Below, piece after piece: positions 57,017-64,000 of a stretch of DNA of 64,000 bases. The position numbers and the translations under genes are program-made. Within the stretch, counting starts at the first letter, position 1, and each line of letters begins with the position of its first letter. This stretch comes from Thalassia testudinum. Lineage: Eukaryota > Streptophyta > Magnoliopsida > Alismatales > Hydrocharitaceae. Under the pieces are notes generated by a model, which saw only the letters and a list, made by a program, of their open reading frames with translations, was not told where the DNA came from and did no database searches. The DNA lies in the NCBI GenBank assembly GCA_037157565.1, contig JAZHRO010000063.1:94798001-94862000 (forward strand). The letters are read 5' to 3'.

Positions 57017-58948
57017 TGTTTAAGACTCAACCAAGTAATGAATACTTGAGGAGGTATTTTCCAAAGAGATTACAAATAAGATCCATCAATATCTACAATG
57101 AAATGAAACTTTCAAAGTAGTAGAAATAATGAAAATGAAGTACCAAGAGCATTGAAACAAAACTTGACAAGATGAAAAAGTATGCATGCTTCTGAAAGTA
57201 AATGAGGGATATGTATACTACCAATGGATATTAGTAGGCAAAATTTGACAAGTTGAAACTGGCATGTGAAAAATTTGCTAACATTTTCATGCAAGTGCTA
57301 TTTATATTATAGCATGTAAAGTGATGCCATTAATGCTACAAATCGCATGTAGAGTGATGGGAAAACAAACAAAGCTATTAAAATGGTTGGACATATAAAA
57401 TGAAATAAGATTGATCATTTTTGCACCAAATGAAGTGCAAGGCCTTCATTAAATGTTTGATAAGGCCTTCTAGAAAATGAGAAAAATCTAGGTTTAGTTT
57501 GTATGTGAGTTCAGTATGTGAGTTCTTTTATATAATTGCTTTCAAAGTGGAAAAAGGCTAGGCTAAAAAAAAACTCTTAACATGCTGAGAGAGAGAGAGA
57601 GAGGAAGGGACTCAAATTCAACCCCCTAATAAGTGTTCTTTTGTATTAATCGTAAGTATGAATGCAAAAAAAAGGGTGGAGTTCATAGAGGGCTTTAACC
57701 ATCTATGTTCTTGACAAGCATGCTCTCTTATGTGAACTAAAGCTAGTGGTAAATTGAACATGGTACATGGTACTATTCTCGACAAACAAGTTCTCAGTGT
57801 AAATTGAAGTCATATAACACACTTGTTGGGGAACTTGTTGCTCTTGAGTCTTAAATTTCCAAAGATAGAGGTATTCCTCCTGAGGAAGACACAATCGATT
57901 TTGTCGATACAACTGCAATAGCTCTTGGAATACCTTATCAATGGAATGCAATGAATTCTCTCTTCCTATCTAAATAATGGTCTTAAAGAAGCCTTACCCA
58001 ATACATGTGTTTTTTCCCCTCTCCAAATTATTCAACCCCTCAATATTTTGGCCAGAATATTTTGCATTCCATATTAGTAGGTACAATTAAGATATATTGT
58101 AGTGTGGTTCATATTTGAATATATTTTGTTGGTGGTTGGGTAGGAAGGTCGTGGGAAAATTTACTATTTTGTGGATAGAAAAATATGTGGTAGGGAGGTG
58201 GTTGGGTAGGGAGGTGATGGATATCAGGCTGAACAGTTTCATCAACTTGATTACTTTCACGTGTACATTTGTTAAATTCCCACTTGGAAAGAGAAAGTTA
58301 GATGAATAAATGTCCTTTGTGTTAGGTTCCCGCTTGGAAGTCCACATAAAGTCAAAAAATCTATGATTGAAGGTTCTAATACAAATACTTCTGATTGAAC
58401 TGCATTGTGCATGCCTAGGTAAATGGGGATACGACTTTCATGACTAGGAATTTCATGGAGTAAATATGCCTGCCTTTGAAAATAAATGAGGAATACTTTA
58501 TTACCAATGGACCCTAGCATGCAAAATTTAACAAGCTGCAACTGCCATGTGAGAGAGACATGGAAAAATTACATACTTACCAAATAGAAAATAAAATTAA
58601 GTACTTATTATATAAAACATAACTCTTTCACAATATTAAACTGGGATGCCCTGAAACAAAATTAATGATGTACTTATCAAGAAATTAAGTAATGAAACAT
58701 GGAGGTAGCCAAATCTCATCTTGACACAATAGAGGGAAAGACAAGGAGATGAGATTTTCCTCCCAAAGAAGGAAATGATAAATCAAATTAACAAGATCTA
58801 TAGGAGCCATTTACGAGATTGTTGGAAAGATTGACCCATGAGACGAGACCATACCTATTTATTTCTGATTTTTTGATCACATTGTCTAAGCAAAAATAAC
58901 TGGTTACATAGTCTTGTTGCCATCCGGCACAATATACTCATCATCATG
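57017..58948. other. CACTA DNA upstream of TNP2
   Basis: No further coding region was recognised. A ~95-base phrase (ATGCxTGCxTxTGAAARTAAATGAGGxATA to ACTGxCATGTGA) occurs at about 57181-57272 and again at 58463-58553 in the same orientation. A (GA)n run is at 57586-57604. Confidence 0.5.
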
Positions 58949-58953
58949 GCCAC

Positions 58954-61404
58954 TGATGGTAGCACCATCATTGGTATTAATAAGCCTAATTTAGTCTAAC
59001 TACTGTAATAAATGCTCCTGAATATTCATCAGAAGATCGTAATTCTATTATGAATTGAGATTAAGAAGATAGGAAATCTTGTTAATACTACTGTTTTAAC
59101 ACCTAATTATAATTGCAGATTAACTGAGGGATCAACCAAGGCTTAACCTAAGGTCAAATGAGCTTAATTTCCTAAGTAGGCCTAAGCTGACTGAAGTAGG
59201 GTTTTTTGAGTTTCGAGTATTAATTTTATTAATAAAAATCCTAATTATAGCCTCACTTCAATTAAATGGGTTATGGTGGAAATAAATGTAATCTAAACCT
59301 CCTAAAAATCATTGAAAAATATTCTATGAGGTTTGGAACCTTCACTTTGATTAATTGGACCTATTTTGACCAAAAATAGAGACTTAGGTGAGAAATTGAT
59401 GCATTTTGGGCTTCTATGTAAATTACCCAGTTAAACTTAGTCAAAACCAAAATTTGAGGTCGCCACTAGATTCCTTGGGTCCAAATTAGGTTAACCCCAA
59501 AATTCAAGCCAAATGAGAGTCCATCTTGACCTAGTTTATATTTTAGCCCATAAGTTTCAGTTATTGCACAGTTAACCTTAGTTTTCTGGTTTGTAACTTT
59601 TGACATGCTTTGCAACCAGGTCCTTCCTCCACTGCCTTCCTCTTCTTCCTCTTTGCCAAAAGAAGCAACTCCATCAGCAGGAGAAACCCATCATGGTCGA
59701 CATTTGATTGAGGAATTAACCCCACAATCCCTTGCCAAATCTCACCAAACTTGGTGGGATTGGCATTCAGATCGTGGTTGATCTATCTAGTCTCTTCTCG
59801 CATCCTAATTTGGCTAGAATTGCCTCTGGCGAGCTCCAATTTTGCGAGCTCAAGAACATGCCAAATCCTAAGCTAAACATGCATATTTTGGCCTACTTGA
59901 GTTGTAAACCTCTCCTATATAAACTTCCCATATTTCCAAGCCCAATTCGTGCTTAATTTTGCTCAATACCCCTCTCTTCTTCCTCCTCGCCGGCGAAATC
60001 AACACATCACCGGAGTTACCTCGAACCCTCTTCATCCCCCTCTACCACGTACAATAGGTAGAGGGGTTTTCTTCCTCGTACTCCCATGAAGCTCCACGTA
60101 GAGTTTCGGACTCCATCTCCTCTTCAAATGCTCTGATCATCCTTCCTTCTTCCTTAGCTCCGACGTACCTCTAGCAAGCTCCTTCGATCCTCCTTTTGCC
60201 CAATTAGGTTAGGGTTTCTCTCTCTCTCTCTCTCTCTCCTCAAATTAGCCTTAGGGAGCTTTTTAGCTCCATTCATCCACTCTCCCATCTTCTCCGACAT
60301 CGGCCACTAATTACTTTGACCACCTTCACCGCTGACCACCTTCGCTTCCCTATCACCCAAATTGAGTCAGGCAAAGTTTCCCCTCACCACCACACAACTT
60401 TTTCCCAACTCAATTTACCCCTCTGCCACCTCCATCATCCTCTCCAACCATGGCCGTCGGAGCTACACACCCTTGCTTCGATCAGGTGCCACATTGTACC
60501 AAGCACCAAATCACCACCACCACCATGTTCATTGTGCTTCGGTGATACTCCTGAGCATTCTAATTTGGACCAATAGGCCATATTCTTGTTTTAGGTTTTT
60601 CTCCGCCATCGTCTTGTTCTCCGTCACAGACTATCGTCATCCGGTGACCAATCACCTCATCACCACCTCCAATCACCATGGGATAGCACAAGGACTCCTT
60701 CTGGGTCCTCAATTTGAAGAATTAGCCCCAAACTCCAGTTCCAATTGAGAGAAGCTCTTCACGTAGTAACAATGAAGAAGAAGGCTAGGGACTTAGTCCT
60801 ACCTTGTATACAAGTGAAGCGGATTCCACACATTTAAGGAATCATGCCCATTACTCAATCGCCTAAGACACATAGGGGGTCGGGTCCCCCACACAAGCCC
60901 AATGCATGCGCACACTCACCCACGCCCATGCGAGTGTGGGCCTGGTTCTGGACTTGAGAAAAGGGAGAGAGGAAGAGGTTGGGCTGAGAGAGAAGGGGGT
61001 TTTTGTTCTGGGTCGAAATCAGACATCTGGGCTTGGGTCTGATTTTGAACTTTAAGCTGTCTAGTGATTAGTGTGGACGTCTGATTGAGGCCTTGTGACT
61101 TTGGGCTAAAACTAAGTGTTGAGGCTGATTTGAGCATTAGTTGACACACTTTTTTTGGTCTTTAACACTTAGAGTATACATTGATTGAGTTTGATATATA
61201 TACTTTTGCTCTTCATTGGATACATTTCTCATATTATCAATCTCTTGAGTTGTATTTGATTACTTGATTAGTAGTTAATTTGTAATATTTTGCTCATTGC
61301 AAATGACCTCGAACTCAAATTCGAGATTATAAATTTAAGTGTTGATTTGTTTTTGTTACTATACTATGACGCATTATTTCAAACTCGACAGAAGCACGTT
61401 AGCA
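58954..61404 (+). mobile_element. Solo LTR D, diverged member of the element A family
   Basis: It starts TGATGGTAGCACCATCA and ends in CGTTAGCA. It is flanked by gccac (58949-58953) and accac (61405-61409), a TSD with one difference. 2451 bp. It shares U3 phrases (AATGCTCCTGAATATTCATCAGAAGATCG), a TATA box TATATAAA (59916-59923) and general layout with the element A LTRs, but is clearly older or from another subfamily. It contains a (TC)n microsatellite near 60217-60238 and two AGACGTCT-type words (AGACATCT at 61021, GGACGTCT at 61075). Confidence 0.75.
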
Positions 61405-61409
61405 ACCAC

Positions 61410-62813
61410 CAACACCTCTAGGATATAGCTTAGCCATAATCATGGATTGTAGGCTGAATCACAAGAGCTAGGATCATGGTTGCAATTAAGATGGGGGAAA
61501 TGGTGCCCATGTTTTTTACATTCTCTAGAAGCACACTAATAATTTGTCTAAAAACTGTTTAAAGGTTTCAAAGACCAAGCTCAAGTCATTTTCCTTCATT
61601 TATCTAAGAACCTAAACAATTCTACTAGCATCACTACTATTAAAAGATCATTAGCGTGTGAATCCTAAGTATAATACCTAGTGTTGCTTCCTTTTCTGAA
61701 TATTCCATTACAAAGTTGGTTGTTACCTATTTTATCCATGGATTGCTAATTTTATTACTATAAATCATATTTTATTACTACAAATCATATAAGTGGTAAA
61801 GAAAACACTCATATTCTGGTTGAGCACTTCTCAAATCATGTATAGGTGAGATTGACTGATGCAACTTCTCCCTTTGACGATCTTATAAATATTTTATTGT
61901 CTTCTTTTGTTTGAGCATTCCATCAATTAGAAAGTTGTCTAAAGCTTTGAAATACTTGATGACGTTTAATGAGCATTGTTCCCGTTTGCAAGATGTTCAA
62001 ACAACGTAATAATTAGCTATCACCATGAAAATGATTTGCTCTGTCATCTCGATCTATCTATGATTTATTCTAGAGTTTGTTAAAGTCGTTTGATTAAAAT
62101 CTTTACACCTATTTTCAGTGCACCCATCTGTGTCAATAGTTCTTAGCAAAATAAGGTTGTTAAGAGAAAATTGCAACATCAACTTGACTATTTTAAATGT
62201 CCTATCTCGTGAAAGTTCCTAATTATCTCAAGTAATGCCATCCTTACTCCTTGTCAAGGGAAAGATACGTGGGATTACCTATGATTGCGATCTCGTCGTA
62301 GAGGATCGTGAGAACACGATTGGCCCCTTCTTCGATTGCACTGTTTATGGATAGTGGGAAAATGCAGCGGAGTGGTAACAATCGCTCGATCACCAAATCT
62401 CCTTGCAAGAAGATCATGCTCTGTTTCATTGAGTTGGAGGAGAGCGGGACATCTCCCACCTATGTTTTTTTTTTTCCCCACATTCAAAAGGGGGTGAACT
62501 CTTTTGCCTTTAATTGGCTTTTTATTCTAAAATATTAAATACAAATCAAAAGAATGAAAATAACCAATCAAATTGATAAAAGATTTTATCATAAGGTTAT
62601 GTTTATTTTATAGGTCTCGTAGAAAATGGCATTATGTGATTGATTGCTTATGGGAATGTTAAGATGTTTTTGGTACATATCTCAACCCTAGATTAAATCA
62701 AAACTTTTTTTAAAGGAAAAAATATAATTTAACTTTTCCTTAATCATGTTACTTTAAAAATATGTTGAAGATGAACTATTAGTCTCCTTTCACCTCCACC
62801 AATTTGTCATTCA
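61410..62813. other. CACTA right arm, non-coding
   Basis: No gene is supported. A short segment at 62260-62480 is richer in G and C and open on both strands (for example 62459-62244 minus, 71 codons). It is bounded on the right by a T-run and its origin is unknown. Confidence 0.4.
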
Positions 62814-63101
62814 ACAAAAATATTATAGTAACATAAGTAAAAATTACCACTAATGTAAAGGTTGTAGTAGCCAATATATTTGCCACTAATATTAATTATC
62901 ATTTGATAAAAATATTATAGTGGCATAACTAACAATTGTCACTAAATCAGAGGTAATAACGGCAAATATACTTACCACTAATACTATTTGTTGTTTGACA
63001 AAATGTTATAGTGACATATGTAAATAATTTGCCACTAAATCAATTAAATTACTGACAAATATATTATATGTTACTATCTAATTTACTACTAAAGATTATT
63101 T
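62814..63101. repeat. CACTA right subterminal repeats
   Basis: Three degenerate units of about 85-95 bases each contain AAAAATATTATAGTRRCATAA and TTGCCACTAAT/TTACCACTAAT-type words. They end next to the right terminal repeat. The words are reverse complements of those in the left subterminal array. Confidence 0.75.
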
Positions 63102-63113
63102 TTTTTTGTAGTG
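63102..63113 (-). repeat. CACTA right terminal inverted repeat
   Basis: TTTTTTGTAGTG, the exact reverse complement of the left end, followed by TSD TTA (63114-63116). Confidence 0.9.
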
Positions 63114-63116
63114 TTA

Positions 63117-64000
63117 TCCTAGTGTTACTTGTTGTATGCCTATTAATTTTGGTTCATTTGATTTTGTGTAAGGCATACCGTGGAAAGTTATTGTAATATT
63201 ATATGCACTACATTATTGTTATCGTTTTGATGCATAGTCTTGGTATTTGGTGCCTTGGTTTACAGATTGTTACATTTAGGGAGTGGGTTGTGACATTGGA
63301 TATAATCTTTTGTCTCTCCTGACACTTTCTTTTTAAACTATATATCTTCTATATAGTCCATTAATAAATAAATTATTTTAGAAAATGAAAAAAAATAAAA
63401 AAAATTGACATAAGGTAGAATGCAATAAATAGATTTCAGTGAGGATCCCAGTTGATGTGGTAATAAACGTGCTCTCATTTAGATTCTGTAGTGATGTTTC
63501 AATGGTTACATGTTTAACCACTTGATACATTAATTGCCATGACCATTACTTTTACATTTCTTGTTGACATTCCAACTCGTGAATGGAGGAGTCGAGCACC
63601 TTCCTATAGTAGAGTACATTTTATTAGTTTGTGGAGAAGTTAGGTTTTTAGTAGGGGAATTGGGGATTATGCCATGGTTGGAGTTTGTACATTAAGACAT
63701 GGAGTGGAGGAAGGGGGGAGGGGGAGAAAGTGATAGAGGGGAGGAAGAGTAAGAGGAGGCAGTGGATGTTAGGTTTCTTAAAGACTTTATACGTTATAAA
63801 CGATTCGTTTTGGGTATTGTGGAAGCATTAAATCAGTTGTCTAAAACTTTTGATTCTAAAAACAATTCAATGCTCGAAAAATCAAATAAGAATAAAATGA
63901 AACAACCTAACTGGAACCATTTGCAAAGAATTAGTCATGCTTACGTTTCGAGATCCCCCATGAGTATCAAGGATATACCTTTGGGGTGGTGTAGCACAAC
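63117..64000. other. DNA right of the CACTA insertion
   Basis: AT-rich, with a GGGAGGAAG-type purine patch at 63700-63765. No gene or element end was recognised. Confidence 0.5.

Larger units (their letters stand above)
19102..63113 (-). mobile_element. CACTA (En/Spm) DNA transposon with nested insertions, 44 kb span
   Basis: The left end is CACTACAAAAAA (19102-19113) and the right end TTTTTTGTAGTG (63102-63113), exact inverted repeats. Both sides are flanked by TTA (19099-19101 and 63114-63116), the 3-bp TSD expected of CACTA elements. Inside are subterminal repeat arrays at both ends and, on the minus strand, a TNP2 transposase pseudogene and a Transposase_24-like gene. A captured plastid E2 fragment lies in the left arm. 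Removing the nested elements (21284-22957, 24902-46828, 53446-56197, 58954-61404) leaves about 15 kb. Each clean insertion restores continuous CACTA sequence with a TSD. Strand is given by the transposase genes. The element is dead: stops and frameshifts occur in all genes. Confidence 0.88.

Overview
This is flowering-plant nuclear DNA. It is AT-rich and almost gene-free, and it is dominated by transposable elements that can be delimited from their own ends and target-site duplications (TSDs). I cannot name the species. The only host gene is at the left edge: exon 1 of a mitochondrial substrate carrier (minus strand, about 950-1204), with an intact splice donor and the remaining exons off the left side. 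A small telomere-like fold-back sequence lies upstream of it (1985-2102).

Left part (3.1-19.1 kb): a relic field. Two Ty3/gypsy (Tekay/Del-like) solo LTRs lie at 3100-5905 (TSD ccctg/ccttg) and 9323-11949 (TSD tgttt, perfect), with an inverted 3' fragment of the first type at 12742-13037. A SIRE-like Ty1/copia LTR lies at 6792-8593 and a probable Ty1/copia LTR end near 14.66 kb. A ~700-bp direct repeat (14866-15565 and 16567-17269) flanks a 1-kb GC-rich insert, and a 166-bp tandem duplication lies at 18383-18718.

Right part (19.1-63.1 kb): one giant nested structure. A CACTA (En/Spm) DNA transposon runs from 19102 to 63113, with CACTACAAAAAA termini and a perfect TTA TSD. On the minus strand it carries a TNP2-type transposase pseudogene (57016 down to about 50700), a Transposase_24-like second gene (about 50640-48250), and a captured fragment of a plastid pyruvate dehydrogenase E2 gene (24142-23856). 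Inserted in it are: a truncated SIRE-like LTR (21284-22957); a non-autonomous LTR retrotransposon, 'element A' (24902-46828, perfect TSD GCACT, tRNA-Asp primer site); a solo LTR of the same family inside the transposase gene (53446-56197, perfect TSD TCATC); and a more diverged solo LTR (58954-61404). Element A contains an L1-type LINE on the minus strand (32833-43912, 10-bp TSD ACTAACCATG). The LINE contains a second non-autonomous LTR retrotransposon, 'element B' (33176-39229, TSD ggagt/ggagc). This makes a four-level nest: CACTA > A > LINE > B.

Unusual signals: arrays of the CG-centred palindrome AGACGTCT, with CpG-decay variants, occur in three LTR families. A terminal hairpin at the 5' end of the element A LTR family changes sequence but keeps its pairing. 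Element B's LTR carries a tRNA-like A-box/B-box segment and a 38-bp near-perfect palindrome just upstream of its TATA box. Both non-autonomous elements encode a similar layout of a helical segment plus a very acidic segment and have no pol. All percent identities and alignments here were made by eye.
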